DNA of 64,000 bases from Halomonas salipaludis. Its GTDB lineage: Bacteria > Pseudomonadota > Gammaproteobacteria > Pseudomonadales > Halomonadaceae. Within the stretch, counting starts at the first letter, position 1. Each line of letters begins with the position of its first letter. Below, one piece after another: positions 8,727-20,010 of the stretch. The DNA lies in assembly GCF_002286975.1 (NCBI RefSeq), contig NZ_NSKB01000006.1, positions 310,001 through 374,000 on the forward strand, read 5' to 3'. The notes under the pieces were generated by a model, which saw only the letters and a program-made list of their open reading frames with translations, was not told the origin of the DNA and ran no database searches. The translations under genes were made by a program, and so were the position numbers.

Positions 8727-9539
8727 ATGAGTGATTCGCCCTTCGTGGTGATCGACGGCCTGCATTTCTCTCGCGGTGACAAGGATATCTTCCGCGGCGT
8801 GTCGCTAAACATTCCGCGTGGCAAGATCACCGCGATCATGGGGCCCAGCGGCACCGGCAAGACCACCCTGCTCAAGCTGATCGGCGGCCAGTTGACACCG
8901 GATGCCGGGCGGGTGGAGATCGACGGTCAGCGCGTGCACGCGCTGTCACGCAAGGCGCTGTTTCGGCTGCGCAGGCGGATGGGGATGCTGTTTCAAAGCG
9001 GTGCGCTGTTCTCCGATCTGAGCGTGTTCGAGAACGTCGCCTTTCCGCTACGCGTGCATACCGACCTGCCCGAGGCCATGGTGCGCGACCTGGTGCTGAT
9101 GAAGCTCGAGGCGGTCGGCCTGCGCGGCGCACGCGAGCTGATGCCGTCCGAGCTGTCGGGTGGCATGACGCGGCGTGTGGCGCTGGCCCGGGCACTGGCC
9201 CTGGATCCCGAGCTGATCCTCTACGATGAGCCGTTCGTCGGTCAGGATCCGATCTCGATGGGGGTGTTGGTGCAGCTGATCAAGCGGGTCAACGAGGCGC
9301 TGGGCCTGACCGCGGTGGTGGTCTCCCACGATATCAAGGAGACGCTGTCGATCGCCGACTACGTCTATGTCATCGCCGACGGCCAGGTCATGGCCCATGG
9401 CACCCCGGCGACCCTCGACGTCGACCAGGACCCGCGGGTCAGCCAGTTCGTGCATGGTGAAGCCGACGGCCCGGTGCCCTTTCACTATCCGGCGCCGGAC
9501 TTTCGACATGACATGCTGGGTGCGGGAGGCTGGCGATGA
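8727..9539 (+). CDS. mlaF: Phospholipid transport ABC ATPase MlaF
   Basis: The ATPase of the MlaFEDB complex, which moves phospholipids between the inner membrane and the periplasmic carrier MlaC to keep the outer membrane asymmetric. It is 270 residues with Walker A at 39-46 (GPSGTGKT), signature LSGGM and Walker [14 protein letters not shown]. The C-terminal tail ([12 protein letters not shown]) is the extension that in E. coli contacts the partner subunit. It opens a five-gene operon and overlaps mlaE by 4 bases. Confidence 0.96.
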   Translation: MSDSPFVVIDGLHFSRGDKDIFRGVSLNIPRGKITAIMGPSGTGKTTLLKLIGGQLTPDAGRVEIDGQRVHALSRKALFRLRRRMGMLFQSGALFSDLSVFENVAFPLRVHTDLPEAMVRDLVLMKLEAVGLRGARELMPSELSGGMTRRVALARALALDPELILYDEPFVGQDPISMGVLVQLIKRVNEALGLTAVVVSHDIKETLSIADYVYVIADGQVMAHGTPATLDVDQDPRVSQFVHGEADGPVPFHYPAPDFRHDMLGAGGWR

Positions 9540-10318
9540 TCCGCCATATCGCAGGGTTGGGGCGACGTGGCTGCGAGCTGCTCGAAGCCATGGGCCGGGC
9601 GGGAGTGTTCCTGGCGCAGTCGGCGGTGGGTGTGCCGTCCCGTGAAGGGCTCTATCTGTGGCTGCGCCAGATGCATTTCGTCGGCGTGCTGTCGCTGGCC
9701 ATCGTCATGGTATCGGGTCTGTTCATCGGCATGGTGCTGGCACTGCAGGGCTATACCATCCTGGTCGATTTCGGCGCCGAGCAGGCGCTGGGGCAGATGG
9801 TGGCGCTGTCGCTGCTGCGCGAGCTGTCGCCGGTGGTGGCGGCACTGCTGTTTGCCGGCCGTGCTGGCTCGGCGCTGACCGCCGAGATCGGCCTGATGAA
9901 GGCCACCGAGCAGCTGTCGAGCATGGAGATGATCGGCGTCGATCCCCTGCGCCGGGTGGTGGCGCCGCGTCTGTGGGCGGGCTTCGTGGCGCTGCCGCTG
10001 CTCACCGTGGGCTTCAGCGTGGTCGGCATCTATGGCGGCTATCTGGTCGGCGTCGAGTGGCTCGGGGTGTTCGACGGCTCCTACTGGGGCAACATGCAGT
10101 CGAGCGTCGATTTCATCGGCGACGTCGGCAATGGCATGGTCAAGAGCCTGGTATTCGCTCTGGTGGTGACCTGGATCGCGGTGTTCCAGGGCTATGACCT
10201 GATCCCCACCTCCGAGGGTATCTCACGTGCCACTACGCGCACCGTGGTCTACTCCTCGCTGGCCGTACTGGGGCTGGATTTCGTATTGACCGCGGTAATG
10301 TTCGGCGGGCTGTCATGA
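9536..10318 (+). CDS. mlaE: Phospholipid transport permease MlaE
   Basis: A 260-residue inner-membrane permease of the Mla complex, with five or six hydrophobic segments and the MlaE signatures [20 protein letters not shown] and [31 protein letters not shown]. It forms the dimeric transmembrane core bound by MlaF and the MlaD hexamer. It overlaps mlaF by ATGA and is followed 16 bases later by mlaD. Confidence 0.96.
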   Translation: MIRHIAGLGRRGCELLEAMGRAGVFLAQSAVGVPSREGLYLWLRQMHFVGVLSLAIVMVSGLFIGMVLALQGYTILVDFGAEQALGQMVALSLLRELSPVVAALLFAGRAGSALTAEIGLMKATEQLSSMEMIGVDPLRRVVAPRLWAGFVALPLLTVGFSVVGIYGGYLVGVEWLGVFDGSYWGNMQSSVDFIGDVGNGMVKSLVFALVVTWIAVFQGYDLIPTSEGISRATTRTVVYSSLAVLGLDFVLTAVMFGGLS

Positions 10319-10334
10319 TCAGCGGAGACAAGGC

Positions 10335-10799
10335 ATGAAGCGCAGCAAGATGATGGAACTGGGCGTCGGGCTGTTCATGCTCGCAGGGATCCTGGGGCTG
10401 GTATTCCTCGGCCTGCGGGTCAGCGGGCTGACCATGGGGCCGTCCGGCGACACCTTCACCCTGGAGGCAAATTTCTCCAATATCGGCGGCCTCAAGCCGC
10501 GCGCCAAGGTGACCATGGCCGGTGTCAACGTCGGCCGAGTATCGGCCATCGAGCTGGATACCGACTGGTACGACGCGCGGGTGGTGATGGAGCTTGACGG
10601 TACCCTCGAGGGCCGCCTGTCGCGGGATACCACGGCGGCGATCCTTACCTCGGGGCTGCTCGGTGAACAGTACGTTGGCCTGTCGGTAGGCGGCGACCCC
10701 GAGACCCTGGCGGACGGTGACAGCATTCGCGATACCCAGTCGGCACTGGTGCTGGAAGAACTCATCCAGCAATTCGTGTCCAACATGGTCAGTGACTGA
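10335..10799 (+). CDS. mlaD: MCE-domain lipid-binding protein MlaD
   Basis: A 154-residue MCE protein: one N-terminal membrane anchor (about residues 8-26) and a single MCE domain beginning near GDTFTLEANFSNIGGLKPRAKVTMAGV. MlaD hexamers form the hydrophobic channel between MlaE and MlaC. It is somewhat shorter at the C-terminus than E. coli MlaD (183 residues). Its stop overlaps a possible upstream ATG for mlaC. Confidence 0.95.
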   Translation: MKRSKMMELGVGLFMLAGILGLVFLGLRVSGLTMGPSGDTFTLEANFSNIGGLKPRAKVTMAGVNVGRVSAIELDTDWYDARVVMELDGTLEGRLSRDTTAAILTSGLLGEQYVGLSVGGDPETLADGDSIRDTQSALVLEELIQQFVSNMVSD

Positions 10800-10822
10800 T
10801 GACGATAGTTCATGGAGGTGTT

Positions 10823-11488
10823 ATGCGCGTAGCGTATAGGCGTTACTTGTCTGCTGCGGTGGCCCTGTTGGCTGCCTTGGCAATGTTGGTGGTCGGGTCG
10901 GCCCAGGCGCAGCAGCCCAGCCAGACCCCGGAACAGCTGATTCGTACCAGCATCGATGAGCTGATGGGCGAGATCGAAGGGCGTAGGGACTACTTCGCTA
11001 ACAATGTCGACGAGCTCGAGGCGCTGGTCGATGATAACCTGGATGATATCGCCGACTTTCGCTATATCGGCGCCAGCGTGATGGGGCGCTATTTCCAGAA
11101 CGCCACGCCCGAGCAGCGCAGCCGGTTCGTGAACACCTTCCGCCAGACTCTGATCGATACCTACACCAGGGGCCTGGTGACCTTCGACTATCGCGAGCTG
11201 CGGGTCCTCGACAGCCAGCGCGAGTCGCGCCACGACGATCAGGCCAGCGTGGCCATGGAAGTGGTGGCCACCAACGGCCAGGTCTATCCGGTCAGCTACT
11301 CGCTGCGCCTCAGCGACGGCGAGTGGAAGGTGGTCAACGTGATCGTCAACGGCATCAACCTGGGGCTGACCTTCCGCAATCAGTTCGATCAGGCGATGCG
11401 CGATCACGGCCGCGACTACGATGCGGTCATTGACGGCTGGGCGCCGGAAGTGGGCGTGGAGGAGCTGGAGGAGGGCGGCTCGGCATGA
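10823..11488 (+). CDS. mlaC: Periplasmic phospholipid-binding protein MlaC
   Basis: A 221-residue periplasmic shuttle that carries phospholipids between the MlaA-porin complex and MlaFEDB. It has a signal peptide ending in GSAQA and a Tol/Ttg2-type domain (around LEALVDDNLDDIADF, RYIGASVMGRYF). I chose the ATG at 10823 because GGAGG sits 4 bases upstream and it places the signal peptide at the N-terminus. An ATG at 10799 overlapping the mlaD stop would add eight residues before it. It overlaps mlaB by 4 bases. Confidence 0.93.
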   Translation: MRVAYRRYLSAAVALLAALAMLVVGSAQAQQPSQTPEQLIRTSIDELMGEIEGRRDYFANNVDELEALVDDNLDDIADFRYIGASVMGRYFQNATPEQRSRFVNTFRQTLIDTYTRGLVTFDYRELRVLDSQRESRHDDQASVAMEVVATNGQVYPVSYSLRLSDGEWKVVNVIVNGINLGLTFRNQFDQAMRDHGRDYDAVIDGWAPEVGVEELEEGGSA

Positions 11489-11817
11489 GCCGCTTGCTCG
11501 AGGAGGGGGGCGTGCGACTCGATGCCGAGGGCGCGCGCCTGGCGGTCAGCGGCGACGTCGATTTCGAGGTCGCCGCGGCCCTGGCGGCCAGCGGCAGCGA
11601 CTGGCTTGCCCGACAGCCCTCTGCTACCCGCCTGGTGCTCGACCTGAGCGGCGTCGAGCGAGTCAGCAGCGCGGCACTGAGCGTGCTGCTCGAGTGGACC
11701 CGTCGCGCCGAGGCCGCGGGGCTGGTTATCGAGAGCGTGACGCTGTCGGCGCCGCTGGTGCGCCTGACGCGCATCGCCGGCCTCGACAGTCTGCTCCCCG
11801 AGGCCGCCGCGGCCTGA
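11485..11817 (+). CDS. mlaB: STAS-domain protein MlaB
   Basis: A 110-residue cytoplasmic STAS-domain subunit that binds MlaF and is needed for its ATPase activity. The core is LVLDLSGVERVSSAALSVLLEWTRRAEAAG, the anti-sigma-antagonist-like helix with the conserved serine pair. It closes the mla operon. The next 490 bases up to ibaG hold a repeat array rather than a gene. Confidence 0.9.
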   Translation: MSRLLEEGGVRLDAEGARLAVSGDVDFEVAAALAASGSDWLARQPSATRLVLDLSGVERVSSAALSVLLEWTRRAEAAGLVIESVTLSAPLVRLTRIAGLDSLLPEAAAA

Positions 11818-11865
11818 TGGTATGTGCTCGCCGACGTTGATATTCCGGCATACGCAACTCACCCC

Positions 11866-12140
11866 ATCGCGATTGAAATTGCACCTACTTTTGCCTCGGC
11901 GCCATGCGCTTTTGTGGGAGCAGCTTTAGCCGCGGCTCAGTCTGCCTTGGCCACCCAGCGCTATCGCGATTGAAATCGCTCCTACTTTTGCTTTGGCGCC
12001 ATGCGCTTTTGTGGGAGCAGCTTTAGCCGCGGCTCAGTCTGCCTTGGCCACCCAGCGCTATCGCGATTGAAATCGCTCCTACTTTTGCTTTGGCGCCATG
12101 CGCTTTTGTGGGAGCGACTTCAGTCGCGATTGCAGCGCGC
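11866..12140. repeat. Tandem 97-bp REPIN-like array (three units, the last truncated)
   Basis: Three units start at 11866, 11963 and 12060, a period of 97 bases. Units 2 and 3 look identical over their first 50 or so bases, until GTGGGAGC in unit 3. Each unit holds two oppositely oriented REP-like sequences. One reads on the minus strand as GTAGGAGCGATTTCAATCGC, a GTAGG head plus a short palindrome. The other reads on the plus strand with a GTGGG head, in its cleanest form GTGGGAGCGACTTCAGTCGC in unit 3. The heads face each other across a spacer of about 25 bases. This is the layout of REPINs. No RAYT transposase is present in the window. An apparent ORF over the array is not coding. Confidence 0.8.
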
Positions 12141-12188
12141 AGCGCTGCCACCCGTTCCAGTGACCGATATCTTCACTCGTCCTGTTAA

Positions 12189-12222
12189 TCGCCCCCTTGG
12201 CATCGCCAAGCGGGGCGCTTTT
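12189..12222 (+). terminator. Probable intrinsic terminator before ibaG
   Basis: A hairpin with arms CGCCCCCTTGGC (12190-12201) and GCCAAGCGGGGCG (12205-12217), a 3-base loop and one internal bulge, followed by CTTTTGATT. It would end mla transcription and separate ibaG-murA as its own unit. The U-tract is short, so efficiency is uncertain. Confidence 0.6.
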
Positions 12223-12308
12223 GATTACCATTGGAACCCATTTGCGCTCCGCGTACCGCGTACGCCGGTCTGGCGCTGACATGCTTATTTCAGAGGAGAG
12301 CTGCGCGC

Positions 12309-12557
12309 ATGCAACCCAGTGACGTCAAGGCGCTACTCGAGGCTCGTATCGATGGCTGCGATTTCCATATTCAGGGCGAAGGCTGCAATTTTCAGGTAAC
12401 GGCGGTGGGCGAGGTGTTCGGCGAGCTGTCGCCGGTCAAGCGCCAGCAACTGATCTACTCGGCGCTATCCGATGAGATCGCCAGCGGTGCCCTGCACGCC
12501 ATAAGCATCAAGACCTACACTCCCAGCCAGTGGCAGAATGCCGCCGATCGCGCCTGA
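12309..12557 (+). CDS. ibaG: BolA-family protein IbaG
   Basis: An 82-residue BolA-like protein; family members work with monothiol glutaredoxins in iron-sulfur trafficking, and IbaG (YrbA) is linked to acid stress and envelope integrity. Family features are a central GCNFQVTAVGEVF and the conserved SPVKRQQLIYSAL. The ATG at 12309 has AGAGGAGAG upstream, which settles the start. A longer frame from 12231 has no support. It is 15 bases before murA, as in E. coli and Pseudomonas. Confidence 0.93.
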   Translation: MQPSDVKALLEARIDGCDFHIQGEGCNFQVTAVGEVFGELSPVKRQQLIYSALSDEIASGALHAISIKTYTPSQWQNAADRA

Positions 12558-13835
<1,278 letters not shown>

Positions 13836-14519
13836 ATGACCGACGTGAGTGAGCTGATGACCAAGCAATTGATCGTGGCCCTGTCCAAGGGCCGCATTCT
13901 CGACGAGACCCTGCCGCTGCTGGCGGACGCCGGGATCGAGCCTGCCGAGGATCTCGGCAAGAGCCGCAAGCTGCTGTTCGATACCAACCTGCCCAACGTC
14001 AAGCTGGTGGTGATTCGCGCCACCGACGTGCCCACCTACGTGCAGCTCGGCGCCGCCGACCTTGGCGTGGCCGGCAAGGACGTGCTGCTCGAGCACGGTG
14101 CCGAGGGGCTCTACGAGCCGCTCGATCTGGAGATCGCCGGTTGCAAGCTGATGACCGCCGGGGTCAAGGGCGCCGAGCCGGCCCAGGCGCGTCGCCGGGT
14201 GGCGACCAAGTTCGTCAACGTGGCGCGTCGCTACTACGCCGAGCAGGGCATCCAGGCCGAGGTGATCAAGCTCTACGGCGCCATGGAGCTGGCGCCGCTG
14301 ATGAATCTCGCCGATGAGATCGTCGATATCGTCGATACCGGCAATACCCTGCGCGCCAATGGCATGGAGCCGCGCGAGTTGATCGCCAGCATCAGTACGA
14401 GGCTGGTGGTCAACAAGGCCGCCATGACCATGAAGCACGAGCATCTCAAGCCGCTGATCGAGCGCCTGCGGGCCGCCGTGGCCAAGCGCCGCGACCACCA
14501 CGCGCTAGCGGCCCGTTAG
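13836..14519 (+). CDS. hisG: ATP phosphoribosyltransferase HisG, short form
   Basis: Catalyses the first step of histidine synthesis (ATP plus PRPP). At 227 residues it is the short form, lacking the C-terminal allosteric domain of E. coli HisG (299). The family block [19 protein letters not shown] and the PRPP loop [11 protein letters not shown] are present. Short HisG proteins work only with the regulatory subunit HisZ, which is not in this window. A second start at ATG 13857 (MTKQLIVAL) is also plausible. It directly follows murA, as in pseudomonads. Confidence 0.95.
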   Translation: MTDVSELMTKQLIVALSKGRILDETLPLLADAGIEPAEDLGKSRKLLFDTNLPNVKLVVIRATDVPTYVQLGAADLGVAGKDVLLEHGAEGLYEPLDLEIAGCKLMTAGVKGAEPAQARRRVATKFVNVARRYYAEQGIQAEVIKLYGAMELAPLMNLADEIVDIVDTGNTLRANGMEPRELIASISTRLVVNKAAMTMKHEHLKPLIERLRAAVAKRRDHHALAAR

Positions 14520-14580
14520 TTCCGAGTCATCCTATTGTCCCGCCGCTCAAGGATGAGCAAGGTTACCTGGAGAGAGCCCC

Positions 14581-15903
14581 ATGACCGACAATGCCCGCGT
14601 GCGTCCTGTCATCAACCGCCTGTCCACTGCCGAGCCCGACTTCGATGCCCGCCTCGAGACGCTGCTGGCCTGGGAGGGTGTGTCAAGCACCGAGGTCCAG
14701 CAGCGCGTCGACGAGATCATCGCCGCGGTACGTCGTCGCGGTGACGCCGCCCTGGTCGAGCTGTCCAACCGCCTCGATCGCCTGGCGGTGGGGTCGATGG
14801 CCGAGCTGACCCTGGGGCCGGCCCGCCTGCGCCAGGCCTATGACGGCCTGCCTGCCGAACAGCGCGAGGCGCTGGCCGCCGCCGCCGAGCGTATTCGTGT
14901 CTATCACGAGCATCAGAAGCCCGGCTCCTGGCAGTACACCGAGGCCGACGGCACGGTGCTCGGTCAGCAGGTCACGGCGCTGGACCGCGCCGGTATCTAC
15001 GTGCCCGGCGGCAAGGCCGCCTATCCCTCGTCGGTGCTGATGAACGCGATTCCGGCGCATGTCGCCGGCGTGCGTGAAATCGTCATGGTGGTGCCGACCC
15101 CGGACGGCGTGCTCAATGAACTGGTGCTGGCGGCGGCGCACCTGGCCGGTGTCGACCATGTGTTCACCCTGGGGGGCGCTCAGGCGGTGGCGGCGCTGGC
15201 CTACGGCACTGAGACGGTGCCGCGGGTCGACAAGATCGTCGGGCCCGGCAATATCTACGTGGCCACCGCCAAGCGCGCGGTGTTCGGCCAGGTCGGCATC
15301 GATATGATCGCCGGCCCCTCTGAGATCCTGGTGGTCTCCGATGGCGGCACCGATCCCGACTGGCTGGCCATGGATCTGTTCTCCCAGGCCGAGCACGACG
15401 AGGATGCCCAGGCGATCCTGGTCACCTGGGACGGTGCTCATGCCGATACCGTGGCGGCGTCGATCGAGTCGCTGTTGCCGACCATGGAGCGCCAGGCGAT
15501 CATCGCCGAGTCGCTCGCCGCACGCGGTGCGCTGATCGTGTGCCGCGACCGTGGTGAGGCCGCGGCGCTGATCAACCGCATCGCCCCGGAGCACCTCGAA
15601 TTGTCGCTGGCCGACCCTGGCAGCTGGCTCGGCGAGATACGCCACGCCGGGGCGATCTTCATGGGGCGCTATACCGCCGAGGCGCTGGGTGATTACTGCG
15701 CCGGCCCCAACCATGTACTGCCGACCTCGGGCACCGCGCGTTTCTCCTCTCCGCTTGGGGTCTACGACTTCCAGAAGCGTTCGTCGATCATCAACTGTTC
15801 GGCGGATGGCGCCTCGGCGCTGGGGCGTACCGCCTCGGTGCTGGCGCGGGGCGAGTCGCTGACGGCGCATGCGCGCTCTGCGGAGTACCGTATCAAGCCC
15901 TGA
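14581..15903 (+). CDS. hisD: Histidinol dehydrogenase HisD
   Basis: A 440-residue zinc enzyme that oxidises L-histidinol to L-histidine in two NAD-dependent steps. Clear blocks are [25 protein letters not shown], the [12 protein letters not shown] loop, [12 protein letters not shown] and the active-site region APEHLELSL. It follows hisG by 61 bases with a GGAGAG ribosome-binding site. hisC, often next in pseudomonads, is absent here: a strong terminator follows. Confidence 0.97.
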   Translation: MTDNARVRPVINRLSTAEPDFDARLETLLAWEGVSSTEVQQRVDEIIAAVRRRGDAALVELSNRLDRLAVGSMAELTLGPARLRQAYDGLPAEQREALAAAAERIRVYHEHQKPGSWQYTEADGTVLGQQVTALDRAGIYVPGGKAAYPSSVLMNAIPAHVAGVREIVMVVPTPDGVLNELVLAAAHLAGVDHVFTLGGAQAVAALAYGTETVPRVDKIVGPGNIYVATAKRAVFGQVGIDMIAGPSEILVVSDGGTDPDWLAMDLFSQAEHDEDAQAILVTWDGAHADTVAASIESLLPTMERQAIIAESLAARGALIVCRDRGEAAALINRIAPEHLELSLADPGSWLGEIRHAGAIFMGRYTAEALGDYCAGPNHVLPTSGTARFSSPLGVYDFQKRSSIINCSADGASALGRTASVLARGESLTAHARSAEYRIKP

Positions 15904-15941
15904 TATAAACACCCTCTGCACCACACGACGTTTGCCGTAAC

Positions 15942-15976
15942 GCAAGACGCCCCTGCCAGTGGCAGGGGCGTCTTGC
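15942..15976. terminator. Bidirectional terminator between hisD and the DegS-like protease
   Basis: A perfect 16-bp inverted repeat, arms 15942-15957 (GCAAGACGCCCCTGCC) and 15961-15976, with loop AGT. It lies between the convergent hisD and protease genes and can serve both strands. Confidence 0.85.
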
Positions 15977-15990
15977 ATCGTGAGGCGTGT

Positions 15991-17217
<1,227 letters not shown>

Positions 17218-17265
17218 GCAAGGTTCCTTGTCGACGGGGCGGTCGCTGGGGGTGGCCACAGTCGT

Positions 17266-17285
17266 TACAATGGCAGGTCATTGTA
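17266..17285. promoter_or_regulatory. Symmetric palindrome with back-to-back TACAAT boxes
   Basis: Between algW and the NIF3 gene, TACAATG (17266-17272) and CATTGTA (17279-17285) form a perfect 7-bp inverted repeat with a 6-base spacer. Each arm contains TACAAT, a good -10 hexamer, one on each strand, so the site may hold two overlapping divergent promoters or a repressor operator. Matching -35 boxes are weak. Confidence 0.4.
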
Positions 17286-17318
17286 CCACTGCCTGTTTTG
17301 GCCTGTCTGGAGGTGACC

Positions 17319-18077
17319 ATGATCGATCGTCAGGCGCTGGTGGCGGCGTGCGATACGCTGCTGCAGCCGGCGCGCTTCAAGGACTATACCGTCAATGGCC
17401 TGCAGGTCGCCGGTCGCCCTCAGGTGCAGCGGGTGATGAGCGGCGTCACGGCCTGCCAGGCGCTGCTCGACGAGGCGCTAGCCTGGGATGCCGATCTGCT
17501 GCTGGTGCACCATGGCTATTTCTGGAAGAACGAGCCGCCGGCGGTGACCGGCATGAAGCAGCGGCGCCTCAAGACCCTGCTCAGTCACGACATCAATCTG
17601 CTCGCCTATCACCTGCCGCTGGATGCCCATGCGACTCTGGGCAACAATGCGCTGCTCGGCGAGCGACTGGGGTTTACCGCCAACGGCTGTGCCGACGGGG
17701 AGATCGGCGAGGGGCTATTGTGGCTGGGGGCGCCGCCGGCGGGGCTCGATAGCCGAGCGCTGGCTGCCCACGTCGGTGAGTGCCTGGGGCGAGAAGCGCT
17801 GCTGATCGAGGGGCATCGTGGTGTGGTGGAGCGGGTTGCCTGGTGCACCGGCGGTGCCCAGGACATGCTCATGGCTGCCGCTGACGCCGGCGCACAGCTA
17901 TTCATCTCGGGCGAGATCTCCGAGCGCACCACGCATATTGCCCGTGAGATGGGCATCAGCTATCTGGCGGCGGGCCATCACGCCACCGAGCGAGATGGCG
18001 TCAGGGCGCTGGGCGACTGGCTGGCCGCAGAGCTAGGCGTGGAGCATCGCTTCGTGGACATCGACAACCCCGTCTGA
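17319..18077 (+). CDS. ybgI: NIF3-like dinuclear metal-centre protein (YbgI family)
   Basis: A 252-residue NIF3/DUF34 protein. Metal-ligand motifs are visible: LLLVHHGYFW, YHLPLDAH and the C-terminal GHHATERDGV. E. coli YbgI has 247 residues and forms a toroidal hexamer with a dinuclear metal site; a GTP cyclohydrolase I type 2 role has been proposed for the family but is not secure. The ATG at 17319 has GGAGGT 5 bases upstream. It is divergent from algW and convergent with zapG. Confidence 0.88.
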   Translation: MIDRQALVAACDTLLQPARFKDYTVNGLQVAGRPQVQRVMSGVTACQALLDEALAWDADLLLVHHGYFWKNEPPAVTGMKQRRLKTLLSHDINLLAYHLPLDAHATLGNNALLGERLGFTANGCADGEIGEGLLWLGAPPAGLDSRALAAHVGECLGREALLIEGHRGVVERVAWCTGGAQDMLMAAADAGAQLFISGEISERTTHIAREMGISYLAAGHHATERDGVRALGDWLAAELGVEHRFVDIDNPV

Positions 18078-18103
18078 CGCCTGCGCCGGTGGCGCAGGCG
18101 TCA
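18075..18103. terminator. Bidirectional terminator between ybgI and zapG
   Basis: A perfect 13-bp inverted repeat, TGACGCCTGCGCC (18075-18087) and its complement (18091-18103), loop GGT. It includes the ybgI stop codon itself and lies between convergent genes. Confidence 0.75.
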
Positions 18104-18112
18104 TGCCGCGGA

Positions 18113-18565
18113 TCAGTAGCGGGGCGGCTGCGGTTGGGTGGTGCCGGTGGCGTCGTCGTCGCGGCGCAGGCCGAAGTCCTCGGCCAGGGTGCCATGGTCG
18201 CCGTCGGCATAGTCGCGTGGCACCGACGGCGAGTCGTCGTCGGCGCCCAGTGAGTCGTCGTTGGGGGTCAGGCGACGCTTGATCTGCAGGTCGTCGCAGA
18301 GGCGATCGGCACCCAGCGACAGCTGCTGCTCGAGCTCCTGACTCTGACGTTGAATGCTGGTCACCAGGTCGGCGGCCCGAGCGAAGTGGTCGTTGAGGGC
18401 ATCCTTGACCTGGCTGAGCTCTAGCTCGGCCTCGGCCAGGCGCTGGCGAACCTTCTGGTTGCGTGCCACGTTGGCGTTGAGCAGGTGATAGCCCAGCGCG
18501 CCGATGCCGATTCCGGCCAGGGCGCTGACGATTGCCAGTATCCAGTCGATATTGCTGTCGTACAC
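18113..18565 (-). CDS. zapG: YhcB/ZapG-like envelope and division protein (DUF1043)
   Basis: A 150-residue bitopic protein: one N-terminal membrane segment (about residues 7-29), a helical, probably coiled-coil stretch (RQRLAEAELELSQVKDALNDHFARAADLVTSI), and the short conserved motif PRDYADG typical of YhcB. E. coli YhcB (ZapG) links cell division and envelope synthesis. The gene is divergent from zapE, the same neighbourhood as E. coli yhcB-zapE-rplM. Confidence 0.87.
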   Translation of the reverse strand: MYDSNIDWILAIVSALAGIGIGALGYHLLNANVARNQKVRQRLAEAELELSQVKDALNDHFARAADLVTSIQRQSQELEQQLSLGADRLCDDLQIKRRLTPNDDSLGADDDSPSVPRDYADGDHGTLAEDFGLRRDDDATGTTQPQPPRY

Positions 18566-18809
18566 GTCGTTCCCCTTTGGTCTTTTCCGCCAGTGGGCGG
18601 GGGTAAGCCCCGCGCGGTGCTGGCCGGGCCGGCGCTACCCTTCGGGAAGCGAAGCCGACGCAGCCATTATAGAGGGCACGCCGAGACCGAGGTCAATGCG
18701 CCAGACGTGGAAAGTGGCACCGTGCGGCGTGTTTCGCACATGCGAAATGAGTTGCTCGCGGGTATAATGCATCGCTCGACGAGCTGAGTGCGAGGTACGC
18801 AAGCTTCCT
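18566..18809. promoter_or_regulatory. zapG/zapE divergent intergenic region with zapE promoter
   Basis: This 244-base gap holds a TATAAT at 18763-18768, a strong -10 for zapE about 40 bases before its start. Just upstream is a perfect palindrome TTTCGCACATGCGAAA (18732-18747), which would overlap the -35 area and looks like an operator. No gene is seen in the remainder. Confidence 0.5.
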
Positions 18810-19994
18810 ATGAGTGCGACAACCACCGCGACGAATACCCCGGCGATGCCCGGCCAAGGGCCGCTGGCCCGCTATCGTGCCGATCTCGAGCGCGAGGATT
18901 TTCAGTACGATGCGGCCCAGCAGGCGGCGGTCGAGCATCTGCAGCGTCTCTATGAGGCGCTGGTGGCCACGCCGCGCACTGCGCCCAGGCCGGTGGCCTC
19001 GGGCAAGGGGCTGAAGTCGAAGATGGCGGGGCTGTTCGGCAGCAAGAAGGTGGCGTCGCCGTTCGAGGAGCCGCCGGCGATCATGGGGTTGTACTTCTGG
19101 GGTGGCGTCGGGCGCGGCAAGACCTACCTGGTCGACACCTTCTTCGAATCGCTGCCGTTCCCCGACAAGATGCGTACCCACTTTCATCGCTTCATGCAGC
19201 GGGTGCACAACGAGCTCGACCACTACAAGGGCGAAAAGAACCCGCTCAAGCTGATTGCCGCCAAGTTTGCCGGCGAGGCGCGGGTGATCTGCTTTGACGA
19301 ATTCTTCGTCAAGGACATCACCGATGCGATGATCCTGGCCAACCTGCTCGAGGCGCTGTTCGAGCACGGCGTGGTGCTGGTGGCGACCTCCAATATCGTG
19401 CCCGACGAGCTCTACAAGGACGGCCTGCAGCGGGCGCGTTTTCTGCCTGCCATCGAGCTGGTCAAGCGTCACTGTGAGGTGGTCAACGTCGACTCGGGCA
19501 TCGACTATCGGCTGCGCGCCCTGGAGCGCGCCGAAATATTCCACTCGCCGCTGGATGCCGCCGCCGAGTCGGAGCTGGCGCGCAGCTTCCGCGAGATCGC
19601 CGGTGCCGAAGGCGAGGCGGACGCGCCAATCGAGGTCAATCATCGGGTGCTCAAGGCGCGGCGTCTCCACGACGACGTGGTGTGGTTCGAGTTCCTCGAG
19701 CTGTGCGACGGGCCACGCAGCCAGAACGACTACATCGAGCTGGCGCGTGAGTTTCACAGCGTGCTGGTATCCAACGTCACCCGCATGAGCGGGGCCAGCG
19801 ACGACCAGGCGCGGCGCTTCATCAACATGGTCGACGAGTTCTACGATCGCGGCGTCAAGCTGTTGATGTCGGCGGAGGTGGAGGCCGAGCGGCTCTATGC
19901 CAACGGGCGGCTGGAGTTCGAGTTTCAGCGCACTCTGTCGCGGCTTCAGGAGATGCAGTCCCACGAGTATCTGGCGCTGCCCCATAAGCCTTGA
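18810..19994 (+). CDS. zapE: Cell division ATPase ZapE
   Basis: A 394-residue AFG1-type AAA ATPase, which in E. coli joins the Z-ring late and destabilises FtsZ polymers in an ATP-dependent way. Walker A is at residues 98-105 (GGVGRGKT), Walker B is ICFDEFFVKD and sensor 1 is VLVATSN. The N-terminus carries a short insertion (about residues 55-85, Lys/Pro-rich) before Walker A. It precedes rplM-rpsI, the conserved order. Confidence 0.95.
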   Translation: MSATTTATNTPAMPGQGPLARYRADLEREDFQYDAAQQAAVEHLQRLYEALVATPRTAPRPVASGKGLKSKMAGLFGSKKVASPFEEPPAIMGLYFWGGVGRGKTYLVDTFFESLPFPDKMRTHFHRFMQRVHNELDHYKGEKNPLKLIAAKFAGEARVICFDEFFVKDITDAMILANLLEALFEHGVVLVATSNIVPDELYKDGLQRARFLPAIELVKRHCEVVNVDSGIDYRLRALERAEIFHSPLDAAAESELARSFREIAGAEGEADAPIEVNHRVLKARRLHDDVVWFEFLELCDGPRSQNDYIELAREFHSVLVSNVTRMSGASDDQARRFINMVDEFYDRGVKLLMSAEVEAERLYANGRLEFEFQRTLSRLQEMQSHEYLALPHKP

Positions 19995-20010
19995 TGGCTT
20001 TTGATGGCAC

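Noticed and set aside
10799-10823. Upstream ATG of mlaC overlapping the mlaD stop
   Set aside because: The ATG at 10823 has the GGAGG site and places the signal peptide at the very N-terminus.
11866-12140. CRISPR array
   Set aside because: The 97-bp units are directly adjacent with no unique spacers, there are fewer than three full copies, and the units contain REP palindromes.
12001-12279. A 92-residue frame within the repeat region before ibaG
   Set aside because: It is made of REPIN repeat units and a terminator hairpin; no ribosome-binding site or family similarity.
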